NCBI RefSeq assembly: GCF_900112225.1
Contig: NZ_FOLD01000003.1
Location: 186,001 to 250,000, forward strand
Source: Massilia yuzhufengensis
GTDB lineage: Bacteria > Pseudomonadota > Gammaproteobacteria > Burkholderiales > Burkholderiaceae_D
Length of the DNA: 64,000 bases
Direction of reading: 5' to 3'
Below the pieces are notes generated by a model. That model was not told the origin of the DNA, ran no database searches, and saw only the letters and a program-made list of their open reading frames with translations. Below are positions 27,914-37,051 of this stretch, piece after piece. The translations under genes were made by a program, and so were the position numbers. Position 1 is the first letter of the stretch, and every line of letters starts with the position of its first letter.

Positions 27914-29746
27914 ATGTCAGATACTAAACGCGCGATTCGTAATATCGCAATCATCGCCCACGTTGACCACGGCAAGACCACCCTCGTGGACATGCTGCTG
28001 CGTCAATCCGGCACGTTCCGTGAGAACCAGGCCGTGGAAACCCGCGTGATGGATTCGAACGACCTCGAAAAAGAACGCGGTATTACCATTCTGTCGAAGA
28101 ATTGCGCTGTCGAGTACGAAGGTACCCACATCAATATCGTCGATACCCCAGGCCACGCCGACTTCGGCGGCGAAGTCGAGCGCGTGCTGTCGATGGTCGA
28201 CTCGGTGCTGCTGCTGGTCGATGCGCAGGAAGGCCCGATGCCGCAGACCCGCTTCGTGACCCGCAAGGCGCTGGCCCTGGGCCTGAAGCCGATCGTCGTC
28301 GTCAACAAGGTCGACCGTCCGGGCGCGCGCGCCGAGTGGGCGATCAACCAGACTTTTGAGTTGTTCGACAAGCTGGGCGCCACCGATGAGCAGCTCGACT
28401 TCCCGATCGTCTACGCCTCGGGCCTGAACGGCTACGCCGGCCTGACCGAAGACGTGCGCGGCGGCGACATGAAGCCCCTGTTCGAAGCGATCCTGCAACA
28501 CGTTCCAGTCCGTGACGACAATCCGGACGGCCCGCTGCAGATGCAGATCACCTCGCTGGATTACTCGTCGTACGTCGGCAAGATCGGCATTGGCCGCATC
28601 TCGCGCGGCCGCATCAAGGCCGGCCAGGACGTCATCGTCCTGAACGGTCCTGATTCGACCCCGATCAAGGGCCGCATCAACCAGGTGCTGAACTTCAAGG
28701 GCCTGGAACGCGTGCTGGTCGATGAAGCCGTCGCTGGCGACATCGTCCTGATCAACGGTATCGAAGAAATCGGCATCGGTTCGACCGTGTGCGCACCGGA
28801 CGTGCCGGAAGCACTGCCGATGCTGACCGTCGACGAGCCGACCCTGACCATGAACTTCATGGTCAACAACTCGCCACTGGCCGGCCGCGAAGGCAAGTTC
28901 GTCACCAGCCGCCAGCTGCGCGAACGCCTCGACCGCGAACTGAAAGCCAACGTCGCCCTGCGCGTGGCGCCAACCGACGACGATACGATCTTCGAAGTCT
29001 CGGGCCGCGGCGAGCTGCACCTGACGATTTTGCTGGAAAACATGCGCCGCGAAGGTTTCGAGCTGGCGGTGTCGCGTCCACGCGTCGTGTTCAAGATGGT
29101 CGATGGCGTGCGCCAGGAGCCGTTCGAGAGCCTGTCGGTCGACGTCGAAGAAGTCAACCAGGGTGGCGTGATGGAAGAACTGGGCCGCCGTCGTGGCGAC
29201 CTGCAGAACATGGAATCGGACGGCAAAGGCCGTGTCCGTCTGGAATACCTGATCCCGGCCCGTGGCCTGATCGGCTTCCAGGGCGAATTCATGACCCTGA
29301 CCCGCGGCACCGGCCTGATGAGCCACGTGTTCCACGAGTACGCACCAGTGGACAACAGCAAGGGCGAAATGGCCGGCCGCCGCAACGGCGTGCTGATCTC
29401 GCAGGATGACGGCGCCGCCGTCGCCTACGCGATCTGGAAGCTGCAGGACCGCGGCCGCATGTTCGTGTCGCACAACGATCCGGTGTACGAAGGCATGATC
29501 ATCGGCATCCACTCGCGCGACAACGACCTGGTCGTCAACCCGATCAAGGGCAAGCAGCTGACCAACGTGCGTTCGTCGGGTACCGACGAAGCCGTGCGCC
29601 TGGTGCCGCCAATCCAGATGTCGCTGGAATACGCCGTCGAGTTCATCGAGGACGACGAGCTGGTCGAGATCACCCCGAAATCGATCCGCCTGCGCAAGCG
29701 CCACCTGAAGGAACACGAGCGCAAGAAGGCCAGCCGCGAAGCGTAA
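27914..29746 (+). CDS. typA: Ribosome-associated GTPase BipA/TypA
   Basis: A 610-residue translational GTPase related to EF-G and LepA, involved in ribosome assembly and stress growth. The G1 motif is AHVDHGKTT at residues 15-23, then ERGITI and [22 protein letters not shown], and a BipA-specific C-terminal domain with [15 protein letters not shown]. The ATG at 27914 gives the exact family N-terminus; the longer frame from 27749 is not supported. A TATAGT box at 27826-27831 may be the -10 element, but no good -35 is seen. Followed by a strong terminator. Confidence 0.97.
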   Translation: MSDTKRAIRNIAIIAHVDHGKTTLVDMLLRQSGTFRENQAVETRVMDSNDLEKERGITILSKNCAVEYEGTHINIVDTPGHADFGGEVERVLSMVDSVLLLVDAQEGPMPQTRFVTRKALALGLKPIVVVNKVDRPGARAEWAINQTFELFDKLGATDEQLDFPIVYASGLNGYAGLTEDVRGGDMKPLFEAILQHVPVRDDNPDGPLQMQITSLDYSSYVGKIGIGRISRGRIKAGQDVIVLNGPDSTPIKGRINQVLNFKGLERVLVDEAVAGDIVLINGIEEIGIGSTVCAPDVPEALPMLTVDEPTLTMNFMVNNSPLAGREGKFVTSRQLRERLDRELKANVALRVAPTDDDTIFEVSGRGELHLTILLENMRREGFELAVSRPRVVFKMVDGVRQEPFESLSVDVEEVNQGGVMEELGRRRGDLQNMESDGKGRVRLEYLIPARGLIGFQGEFMTLTRGTGLMSHVFHEYAPVDNSKGEMAGRRNGVLISQDDGAAVAYAIWKLQDRGRMFVSHNDPVYEGMIIGIHSRDNDLVVNPIKGKQLTNVRSSGTDEAVRLVPPIQMSLEYAVEFIEDDELVEITPKSIRLRKRHLKEHERKKASREA

Positions 29747-29765
29747 TTTGCTTCCTGGTCGAATG

Positions 29766-29795
29766 AAAAACCCGCTGCCTGCAGCGGGTTTTTTT
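29766..29795 (+). terminator. Intrinsic terminator of typA
   Basis: CCCGCTG (29771-29777), loop CCTG, CAGCGGG (29782-29788), with A run before and seven T after. Confidence 0.9.
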
Positions 29796-29820
29796 ATGGG
29801 CTAACGGTGCGCGGGCACAC

Positions 29821-29914
29821 TTGGGTTCCGGCCTTCGCCGGAACGACGTTGATATGAGGTAAAGCTGTTCGTATCTAACGACCTCTGAACTGTCGTTCCG
29901 GCGAAGGCCGGAAC
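29821..29914. repeat. REPIN-like inverted pair of extragenic palindromes, copy 2
   Basis: Arm 29821-29847 (TTGGGTTCCGGCCTTCGCCG...) and inverse arm 29892-29914 with a 44-nt spacer. The sequence family is the same as at 25510-25612, but the pair has the opposite polarity: the GTCG ends face inward here and outward there. The spacers differ in sequence but are nearly equal in length. Confidence 0.8.
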
Positions 29915-29936
29915 CTCATTCCATCGCACAGCAAAG

Positions 29937-29976
29937 AAAAAAGCTCCCGCCGCAAACCTGCGAACGGGAGCTTTTT
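29937..29976. terminator. Bidirectional terminator between typA and the flagellar cluster
   Basis: AAAAAAGCTCCCG (29937-29949) and CGGGAGCTTTTT (29965-29976) form a 12-bp stem with a 15-nt loop, giving T runs on both strands. On the minus strand it ends the flgB-flgL operon. Confidence 0.85.
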
Positions 29977-29993
29977 CACGAAAATTGCTCTTT

Positions 29994-30998
29994 TTAACGT
30001 AATCCGAGCAGCGCCTGCACCCGCTCCCGGCTCACCCCCACCAGCGCCGACGTGATCGCCAGCAGCGACTGGTAGTCATGGCTCGCCGCCGTCGCCGCGA
30101 AGTCACCGGTAATGACCGCCATTTCCGCTTCCGGCAGCGCGACCGTCGCCGTGGCCATCATCGCCGCGCTGAGCGCCGCGCTGGCCGCATCCTGCGAACG
30201 GCGCACCCGGGCCAGCGCCTGCACCACTTCGCGCAGGCTCTGGCGCAGGGCGTCCGGGTTGCCAGCGGTCCATTGTTGGGGCGCGATCACGGCAGGCTCT
30301 TCGACCGTATCCACGCGGCCGCGGCCGGAGATCGCGATCGCATCCTTGATGCCGACCCATTCCGCTTCCGGAGCGCTGAACACCAGCTGCTGCTGGTTGT
30401 CGAGGGCCACGCGGACCTTCACCGGCGACAGTGTGCGATCCAGGCGCGCGGCGATTTCCTGGGCCGTCATGCCCGCTTCGATGGTCGCGCTCAGCTGCGG
30501 GCCGCCGCTGCTGCCGATGGCGAAGGCGTAGTTCTGCTGGCCGGCGGACTGCAGGGCAGCCACGTCGAAACCGCGGATGCGGAAGCGCGTGGCGGCCGGT
30601 GCGCCGCCGTTGAAGTCGAGCTGGGCGTCGATCCCGCCGCCGCCCTGGCTGCGGCGCGCCTCGAGCGCGCTGGACAGCTGGCGCGAGCGCGCTTCGATCT
30701 GGCGCGCCGGGTCGCTGCGGCCGGTGATCTTGGCGCTCAGGTCGGCTTTCAGGGCTTCGAGCTGGGAGGCGACGCGTTCGAGGTAGTCGAGCGCCTGCTG
30801 GGCGCGGGCAACATTGCCCTGCATCTGGTTGTCCCAGCGGATGCCGCGCTTGAGCGGGGCCGCGGCGGGGGCGACCTGGGTGACGACGCGGCTGTCCGGG
30901 TCGGCCGGACGGACGGCAGTCGTGCGCACCGCCGCGCTGTTGGCGGCGGCGGTGGTGGTGCCAAGGGCCGGGTTGGCCGGGCGAAGGGCTGCTTCCAT
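29994..30998 (-). CDS. Flagellar-cluster protein downstream of flgL, possible LafW-like hook-associated protein
   Basis: A 334-residue protein of unknown function. An Ala/Thr-rich N-terminus is followed by a coiled-coil stretch (about residues 60-115), then a segment (about 120-230) that resembles the IN repeats of flagellin/hook-associated proteins (a short beta run, then MTAQEIAARLDRTLS, then VRVALDNQQQLVFSAPEA). The C-terminal part is helical. No signal peptide, as expected for a substrate of flagellar export. It is the last gene of the flgB-flgL run, 6 bp after flgL. In E. coli Flag-2 loci the gene following lfgL is lafW, which I recall as a putative hook-associated protein; identity is by position only. 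Confidence 0.55.
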   Translation of the reverse strand: MEAALRPANPALGTTTAAANSAAVRTTAVRPADPDSRVVTQVAPAAAPLKRGIRWDNQMQGNVARAQQALDYLERVASQLEALKADLSAKITGRSDPARQIEARSRQLSSALEARRSQGGGGIDAQLDFNGGAPAATRFRIRGFDVAALQSAGQQNYAFAIGSSGGPQLSATIEAGMTAQEIAARLDRTLSPVKVRVALDNQQQLVFSAPEAEWVGIKDAIAISGRGRVDTVEEPAVIAPQQWTAGNPDALRQSLREVVQALARVRRSQDAASAALSAAMMATATVALPEAEMAVITGDFAATAASHDYQSLLAITSALVGVSRERVQALLGLR

Positions 30999-31004
30999 AT
31001 GCGA

Positions 31005-31916
31005 TTACAGGACCGAGAACAGGGACATCGTGCCGATGCGGCTATAGGCTTTATACGTGGCTTGCAGGGCGGTCGAATAACCGTTGAGCGCGGTGGCTGC
31101 CTCGCCGACGTCGAGCGCGCCGATGTCGGTGATCGCCATCCGGTTCGACAGGCTGACGTTGGCATGGTTGGCGTCGAGCGTGGCCATGATGTTCTGCGAG
31201 CCGCCCAGGTTGGCGATCTTGCCGGTCACCAGGTCCAGCGCATCGTCGAAGCCCTTCAGGCCATTGCCCAGCACCATGCGCACGGCCGGATCGTTGGCCG
31301 ATACCGTCGGGCTCTTGAGCGTGTCGATGCTCAGGTCCAGGTGATTCAGCAGCTTTTCGAGGCCCTGCAGGTTCTGGTTGGCGGCCTGGGTGATGCCATT
31401 GCCGACGACCACATTCTGCGAATTCGTGTTGCCGACATAAGTGTAGCGCGAACCGACCGGGGCGGTCGCGTCGTACTTGATCGGCGCGGTCTTGGTCAGG
31501 GTGCCCGAGAAAATATAGTGGCCTTCCTGGTCGATCGAGTTGGCGTTGTAGAACACGCTTTCCCGCAGCGACTCCAGCGGGCTGACCATCGCCTTCAGGT
31601 CGTCCGGCGCATTGCTGCCGTCCGAGGCCCAGACCAGCAGGTCGCGGCCGTTGACCATTTCCTTGGACATATTGCTAAGGTAGCCCTCGGTCTTGGTCAG
31701 GCGGATCTTGATCGAGGCAATGTTGTCGCGATACTGCTGGACCGTGCTTTCCTCGCGCGACAGGCGCGCCAGGCGCACGCTGTCGACCGGGTCGTCGGAC
31801 GGCACCAGGATGCGCTTGTTGCTCGCCATCTGCTGGGTGAGGGTGGTGATACGCTCCTGGTTGGCCTGGAGCGACTGGTTCATCGTCGATTGGTACTGGG
31901 TGGTCGCGATACGCAT
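31005..31916 (-). CDS. flgL: Flagellar hook-filament junction protein FlgL (HAP3)
   Basis: A 303-residue secreted protein linking hook and filament. It has the flagellin-like N-terminus MRIATTQYQSTM and the conserved segment RILVPSDDPVDSVRLARLSREE, then a C-terminal D0 helix. It lies 11 bp after flgK. Length is close to that of E. coli FlgL (317). Confidence 0.93.
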   Translation of the reverse strand: MRIATTQYQSTMNQSLQANQERITTLTQQMASNKRILVPSDDPVDSVRLARLSREESTVQQYRDNIASIKIRLTKTEGYLSNMSKEMVNGRDLLVWASDGSNAPDDLKAMVSPLESLRESVFYNANSIDQEGHYIFSGTLTKTAPIKYDATAPVGSRYTYVGNTNSQNVVVGNGITQAANQNLQGLEKLLNHLDLSIDTLKSPTVSANDPAVRMVLGNGLKGFDDALDLVTGKIANLGGSQNIMATLDANHANVSLSNRMAITDIGALDVGEAATALNGYSTALQATYKAYSRIGTMSLFSVL

Positions 31917-31927
31917 GGCGGTGTCCT

Positions 31928-33301
31928 TTAGCCCATCATCGCCAGGGTGGCGTCGAACAGCTGGTTAGCGATGGCAATGACTTTCATGTTCGCCTGGTAC
32001 ATGTTCTGGTACTCGACCAGGTTGACCGCTTCCTCGTCCTGGTTCACGCCGCTGGTCGACTGCCAGTCGTCAACCGACTGGGAGCGCACGGTCTGGGTGG
32101 TCTTCAGTGCGGCCTTGTTGAGCTGGCTGTCGACGCCAAGCTTGCCGACGATCTGGGTGTCGGCGTCGCTCAGCAGCACGGTGCCGATGGAACCGACCGT
32201 GATCGGCTGGCTCTTGATGGCGACCAGCTTCTGCAGGTTGCCGGTGTCGCCCGGGGTGCCGTCGCTGGAGAAGGCCAGGTCTTCGGCGATGAAGCTGTTG
32301 GAGACCTTCAGCATGTCCGAGTTGCCGCCCGCGGTGAACACGAACAGCGGGGCGCCGGCGCTGCCGTCCGGCTTGAAGCCCAGCGCCAGCTGGGCGTTGG
32401 TCTTGCTGGCCACCTGGCGCGCGATGTCGGCGATGTCGTTTTGCAGCGGCACCAGCTTTTCGGTTTCGTACTTGCTCAGGCCGCCCAACTGGCCGCCCAG
32501 CTTGGCGGCGTCGAGCACGTAGGTGGTGCCGGCGAAACTGAGCGAGAATTCCTGGGGCGAGGTGGCGGTCGGGGCCGCTTTCAGGGTGCCGTGCAGGCTG
32601 CCCAGCACCAGCGCCTGGCCGGTCTTGAGCGAGACGTCGCGGGTGCCGTCGGCATTGTCCGATACTTCCAGCGCCATCTTGCCGGCCAGCTCGTCGATGG
32701 CCTGGTCGCGCGCATCGATCATGCTCGATGCGCTGACGCCGCCGGCCTGGGCTTCGCTGATCTGCTGGTTCAGGCGCGCGATCGAGGCGATCTGGGCGTT
32801 GGCCGAATCGACGATCGCGCCGCGCTGGTTGCGCACCGATTGCAGCTGGCTGTTGAAGACGTTGTTCAGGCCGTTGAAGCGTTCCGACATCAGCGCGGCC
32901 GAGGTCAGCACCTGCTGGCGCAGCGGGGTCGAGCCCGGGTCGCCGGCGACCGCGTTGAGCGCGCCGAAGAACTGGTCGATGCCGGCCGACAGGCTGGCGG
33001 TATCGTCGCCCATGACGTTCTCAAGCTGGCTCAGGTAGGGCTGGGTCTGGCTATTCGAGCCCAGGTCCGAGGCGGCGCGCCACATGGCCTGGCTCTTGTA
33101 GCCATCCGAGAAACGCAGCAGCGAGCTCACCTGCACGCCACTGCCGGCCGACTGCGGATTGGCGCCCGGGCCGATGGTGGACAACAGGGCGGACTGGCGG
33201 GTATAGCCCTTGGTCTGCAGGTTGGCGATGTTCTGGCTGCTGGTGGTGAGCGCCACCTGGGCGGCAAGCGCGCCCGACAGTGCGTTATTGATGATGGCCA
33301 T
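31928..33301 (-). CDS. flgK: Flagellar hook-associated protein FlgK (HAP1)
   Basis: A 457-residue secreted junction protein. The N-terminus matches the rod/hook family motif (ALSGALAAQVALTTSSQNIANLQTKGYTRQ); the C-terminus has SGVNQDEEAVNLVEYQNMYQANMKV, typical of the family. It is shorter than E. coli FlgK (547), the missing part being in the variable middle. A possible sigma-28 -10 element lies 49 bp upstream. Confidence 0.95.
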   Translation of the reverse strand: MAIINNALSGALAAQVALTTSSQNIANLQTKGYTRQSALLSTIGPGANPQSAGSGVQVSSLLRFSDGYKSQAMWRAASDLGSNSQTQPYLSQLENVMGDDTASLSAGIDQFFGALNAVAGDPGSTPLRQQVLTSAALMSERFNGLNNVFNSQLQSVRNQRGAIVDSANAQIASIARLNQQISEAQAGGVSASSMIDARDQAIDELAGKMALEVSDNADGTRDVSLKTGQALVLGSLHGTLKAAPTATSPQEFSLSFAGTTYVLDAAKLGGQLGGLSKYETEKLVPLQNDIADIARQVASKTNAQLALGFKPDGSAGAPLFVFTAGGNSDMLKVSNSFIAEDLAFSSDGTPGDTGNLQKLVAIKSQPITVGSIGTVLLSDADTQIVGKLGVDSQLNKAALKTTQTVRSQSVDDWQSTSGVNQDEEAVNLVEYQNMYQANMKVIAIANQLFDATLAMMG

Positions 33302-33349
33302 GGTGCTGGTTCTTCCTCGAGGCGGGTTACAACTGAAACAAGGCGACCG

Positions 33350-33357
33350 TTTACGGC
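33350..33357 (-). promoter_or_regulatory. Candidate sigma-28 (FliA) -10 element before flgK
   Basis: On the minus strand GCCGTAAA matches six of eight bases of the consensus GCCGATAA, in the 74-bp gap between flgJ and flgK. The TTAA that could serve as -35 is about 3 bp too far away. flgKL is a sigma-28 target in Salmonella and a fliA gene is in this cluster. Confidence 0.3.
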
Positions 33358-33375
33358 CGCTTGTTAAGCTGTTCG

Positions 33376-33720
33376 TTAAGCTTTCGTTCCAGGCTTGGCC
33401 GTGGGGACCAGCTGGCGCAGGATCGCATCGGCGATGCCGAAGGCGCGATTGCCGGCCATGTTCCCGGCCAGCAGGTCGTCCGCCATGTCCTGCATGTCCT
33501 GGTTGACCTTGTTGTTGAACACGCTATCCTCGGTGGCCATGGCGCGGGTGGAATTGCGCATTTCCTTGAGCATGTGCGAGACAAAAAAGCGCTCGAACTC
33601 GACGGCGGCCTTGGTGGCCTTGGCCACGTAAACCGGGTCGACCGCCGGCTGGGCGGCGGCCGCGACCGGCGCGTCGAGTTCCGGCTTGAGGAGCATCGCC
33701 TGCTGTTGTTCGATCTTCAT
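33376..33720 (-). CDS. flgJ: Rod-binding protein, N-terminal FlgJ domain only
   Basis: A 114-residue protein equal to the first domain of FlgJ, the scaffold that caps rod assembly. Core motif FERFFVSHMLKEMRNS and DMADDLLAGNMA. The C-terminal muramidase domain of enterobacterial FlgJ (313 residues) is absent; a separate glucosaminidase gene at 40506-41246 carries it. The ATG overlaps the flgI stop (ATGA). Confidence 0.9.
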   Translation of the reverse strand: MKIEQQQAMLLKPELDAPVAAAAQPAVDPVYVAKATKAAVEFERFFVSHMLKEMRNSTRAMATEDSVFNNKVNQDMQDMADDLLAGNMAGNRAFGIADAILRQLVPTAKPGTKA

Positions 33721-34841
33721 CAGATCACCACCAGTTCGCCTTCGATCGCGCCGGCCTGGTCGAGCGCCTGCAGGATCGCCATGATGTCGTCGGGCGAGGC
33801 GCCCAGGCTATTGACCACGTCGATGATGGTCTGCAGCTTGGCGCCGGCCGGCCAGCGGAACATTTGTCCGGAACCCTGGTCCACCGACAGCTTCGATTCC
33901 GGCGTGACGGCCGTTTGGCCGCGCGAGAGCGGGCCCGGCTGCGACACGCGCGCGCTTTCCGAAATGATCACTTTCAGCGCGCCGTGGGTGACCGCGGCCG
34001 CCTTCACGCGCAGGCCGTCGGCAATCACCACGGTGCCGGTGCGCGAGTTGAACACGACCTTCGGCACTTCCACGCCCGATTCGATCGACAGATTGTTCAG
34101 CTTGGCCATGAAGGCCACGCGCTCGGTCGGGTTCGATGGCGCGGCCACTTCGACGCTGGTGCCGTCGGCGGTGGTGGCGATCTGGCCGTAGCGCTTGTTG
34201 ATCGCCTCGACCACGTTGGTGGCGGTCTCGAAATGCGGCTGGCGCAGGCGCAGCATCACTTGCGGGCGGGTCGAGAAGTCCGACGCGATCTCGCGCTCGA
34301 TCATGGCGCCGTTCGGGATACGGCCGGTGGTCGGGGTATTCACCGTCACCGAGGAACCGCTTTTGCCGGTGGCGTTCAGGCCGCCGACCACCAGGTTGCC
34401 CTGGGCCAGCGCGTAGATTTCGTTATCGGCCGCGCGCAATTGGGTCAGCAGCAGGGTGCCGCCGCGCAGGCTCTTGGCGTCGCCCAGCGACGACACCGTG
34501 ATGTCGATCGCCTGGCCACGGCGATAGCCGGGGGGGAACACGGCCGACACCATGACGGCGGCCACGTTCTTGTTCTTGGCGTCTTCGCCTTCCGGCAGGC
34601 GCACGCCGAACTGCTTGAGCATGTTGACCACCGACTGGCTGGCGTACTTGACCTGGGTCGAGTCGCCGCTGCCGTTCAGGCCGACCACCAGGCCGTAGCC
34701 GACCAGCGGGTTCTCGCGCACGCCTTCCACGCTGACCAGGTTGCGCAAGGCTTGCGCCGCCGAAGCTGGCAGGGCGGTGCCGACGATCAATACGCATAAC
34801 GTGATTCGAAAAACGCGGGCAACACTATTAAATTGAATCAT
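33720..34841 (-). CDS. flgI: Flagellar P-ring protein FlgI
   Basis: A 373-residue periplasmic protein forming the P ring around the rod in the peptidoglycan layer. It has a signal peptide (residues 1-28, ALPASAAQA) and the family segment [19 protein letters not shown], ending with [23 protein letters not shown]. Length is normal. Confidence 0.96.
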   Translation of the reverse strand: MIQFNSVARVFRITLCVLIVGTALPASAAQALRNLVSVEGVRENPLVGYGLVVGLNGSGDSTQVKYASQSVVNMLKQFGVRLPEGEDAKNKNVAAVMVSAVFPPGYRRGQAIDITVSSLGDAKSLRGGTLLLTQLRAADNEIYALAQGNLVVGGLNATGKSGSSVTVNTPTTGRIPNGAMIEREIASDFSTRPQVMLRLRQPHFETATNVVEAINKRYGQIATTADGTSVEVAAPSNPTERVAFMAKLNNLSIESGVEVPKVVFNSRTGTVVIADGLRVKAAAVTHGALKVIISESARVSQPGPLSRGQTAVTPESKLSVDQGSGQMFRWPAGAKLQTIIDVVNSLGASPDDIMAILQALDQAGAIEGELVVI

Positions 34842-34848
34842 GTTGTCC

Positions 34849-35499
34849 TCAGAACGGCATCAGCGGGCTGTTGAAGAAGCGGGTCAGCCAGCCTGGGGTG
34901 TTGGCGTCGGCCAGTGCGCCTTTCGCCGAATAGGCGATGCGGGCATTGGCCACGCGCAGCGAGGAGACCTGGTTGTCGTTGTCGATGTCGGCGGCGCGCA
35001 CGAAGCCTTTCAGGCGCACGAATTCCTCGCCCTGGTTCAGGGTGAGGTTCTTTTCGCCGGCCACGCGCAGCAAGCCGTTCGGCAGCACTTCCTGCACGAT
35101 CACGGTCAGCGCGCCGGACAGGGCGTTCTGCTGGGTGCTGGTGGCGTCGCCTTCGAACGACCGGTCGGCCGACATGTCGATCGCCGCCTTGCCAAACGTC
35201 TTGCCGAGCGCGCCGATCGGGGCGACCGCCACCGACGAACCCTTCGAGAAGCTGGTGCCGGCGCGCTTGCTGGCCTGGGTGGTTTCCTGCAGGATCACTG
35301 TGACCGCGTCGCCCACGCGGTAGGCACGGCTGTCCGAGGTCAGCGACACGGTGTCACCCGTGAACACGCCGCCGGAGACGCCGCGCGACGCCGCCCGGGT
35401 CATTGGCACCTGGTCGTCGTCGTTCGGGGCCTGGCGCGGCGCGGTTGACGCGCAGCCGGCCAGGAGGAGGGCGCAGAGCGCCGCGGTAAACAGTTTCAT
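34849..35499 (-). CDS. flgH: Flagellar L-ring lipoprotein FlgH
   Basis: A 216-residue outer-membrane lipoprotein with a lipobox LLLAGC (Cys16), forming the L ring. Conserved parts are [19 protein letters not shown] and [22 protein letters not shown]. It lies 7 bp before flgI and 4 bp after flgG. Confidence 0.95.
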   Translation of the reverse strand: MKLFTAALCALLLAGCASTAPRQAPNDDDQVPMTRAASRGVSGGVFTGDTVSLTSDSRAYRVGDAVTVILQETTQASKRAGTSFSKGSSVAVAPIGALGKTFGKAAIDMSADRSFEGDATSTQQNALSGALTVIVQEVLPNGLLRVAGEKNLTLNQGEEFVRLKGFVRAADIDNDNQVSSLRVANARIAYSAKGALADANTPGWLTRFFNSPLMPF

Positions 35500-35503
35500 T
35501 GGA

Positions 35504-36289
35504 TTAGCGGGCAGCCTGTGCCAGGTACTGGAGCATGTTGTCGGCCGCCGACAGCACCTTGGTGTTCATCTCGTAGGTGCGCTGGGCGGCGATCATGTCG
35601 ACCATTTCCTCGACCACCTGCACATTCGAGCCTTCCAGCGCGCCCTGCTTGAGCTTGCCGAGGGCGCCATCGCCCGGACGGCCTTCGTTGGCGGTGCCGG
35701 AGGCGGCGGTTTCCTGGAACAGGTTCTCGCCCAGTGCCAGCAGGCCGGCCGGATTCACGAACCCGGTCAGGGTCAGCTGGCCCAGTTCGGTCGGGGCGGT
35801 GGAACCGGCGACGGTGGCCGAGACCATGCCGTTTTCGCCGATGGTGATGGCGGTGGCGTTCTGCGGCACGGTGATCTGCGGCACCAGGGCCAGGCCCTGG
35901 GCATTGGTCAGGGTGCCGTTGGCATCGACCTGCAGCTGGCCGGCGCGGGTGAAGGCCGGTTCGCCGTTCGGGCGGCGCACCTGCAGGAAGCCGGCGCCGT
36001 TGATGGCCACGTCCAGCGGCTGGCTGGTGGTTTGCATGTTGCCGTTGGTGAAGACCTTCTGGGTACCGACGATGCGCGTGCCGTTGCCGAGCTGGACGCC
36101 GTTGGACACGGTGTTATCCGCGCTCTGGGCGCCCGGCTGGGCGTCGACCTGGTAGAACAGGTCTTCGAACACGACGCGGTCGCGCTTGAAGCCGACGGTG
36201 TTGACGTTGGCCAGGTTGTTGGCGATCGCCTGCAGCTTGGCATCTTGTGCCTGCACGCCGGTCTTGCTGATCCACATTGCTGGATTCAT
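35504..36289 (-). CDS. flgG: Flagellar distal rod protein FlgG
   Basis: A 261-residue rod protein. It begins AMWISKTGVQAQDAKLQAIANNLANVNTVGFK and ends with NVQVVEEMVDMIAAQRTYEMNTKV, the rod/hook signature pair. Full length (E. coli 260). Confidence 0.97.
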   Translation of the reverse strand: MNPAMWISKTGVQAQDAKLQAIANNLANVNTVGFKRDRVVFEDLFYQVDAQPGAQSADNTVSNGVQLGNGTRIVGTQKVFTNGNMQTTSQPLDVAINGAGFLQVRRPNGEPAFTRAGQLQVDANGTLTNAQGLALVPQITVPQNATAITIGENGMVSATVAGSTAPTELGQLTLTGFVNPAGLLALGENLFQETAASGTANEGRPGDGALGKLKQGALEGSNVQVVEEMVDMIAAQRTYEMNTKVLSAADNMLQYLAQAAR

Positions 36290-36322
36290 GGGTACTCCCT
36301 TATTTGGTCAAGGTGGCGTAAA

Positions 36323-37051
36323 TTACGCGCCGATCAGGCGGTTGCCCACTTCATTCATGCTGTCGCTGGCCTTGAACAGCTTCATCTGGATCTCGAAGCT
36401 GCGGTTCAGGCTCATCACGGCGACCATCTCTTCCACCGCCGACACGTTGCTGCCCTCGAGGGCGCGGCCGCGCACGGTGACGTTGGCGTCGGCTTCGAGC
36501 GGGGCGCCCGCGCGCGAGACGATCAGGCCGGCTTCGTTCTTGGTCAGTTCCGCACCTTCGGCATTGACCAGGCGCAGCTTGTCGATGGTCTGCATGGTGG
36601 TGGCGCCTTCGGTCATCACCGAAATCGTGCCGTCAGTGCCGATCTCGACCGCCTGGTGCGGCGGCAGGGTGATCGGGCCGCCTTCGCCCATCAGCGGGTG
36701 GCCGTGCACCGACAGGGCGCCGTCGGCATCGATGTCGATCGCGCCGGCGCGGGTATAGGCTTCGCCGTCGCCGTACTGCACCGCCAGGTAGCCGCCGCCA
36801 TTGATGGCCACGTCCAGCGGGCGGCCGGTTTCGCGCACCGCGCCGGAGCGGGTCGCGATGGTGTCGGCTTCGGTCCTGGCCAGGTGCATGCTGTCGTAGC
36901 CGTAGCCATTCTGCTGGGCCTGGGTGGCGGCGATCGCGAGGTTGGCGCGAAAGCCCGAGGTCTCGATATTGGCCAGGTTGTTGGCGTGCACCTGCTGCGC
37001 ACGCAGGGTGCGCTCGGCCCCGCTGACGGCGGTGAAGATCAGCTTGTCCAT
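36323..37051 (-). CDS. flgF: Flagellar proximal rod protein FlgF
   Basis: A 242-residue rod protein with the N-terminal pattern FTAVSGAERTLRAQQVHANNLANIETSGFRA and C-terminal GSNVSAVEEMVAVMSLNRSFEIQMK. The start ATG overlaps the flgE stop by one base. Confidence 0.94.
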   Translation of the reverse strand: MDKLIFTAVSGAERTLRAQQVHANNLANIETSGFRANLAIAATQAQQNGYGYDSMHLARTEADTIATRSGAVRETGRPLDVAINGGGYLAVQYGDGEAYTRAGAIDIDADGALSVHGHPLMGEGGPITLPPHQAVEIGTDGTISVMTEGATTMQTIDKLRLVNAEGAELTKNEAGLIVSRAGAPLEADANVTVRGRALEGSNVSAVEEMVAVMSLNRSFEIQMKLFKASDSMNEVGNRLIGA

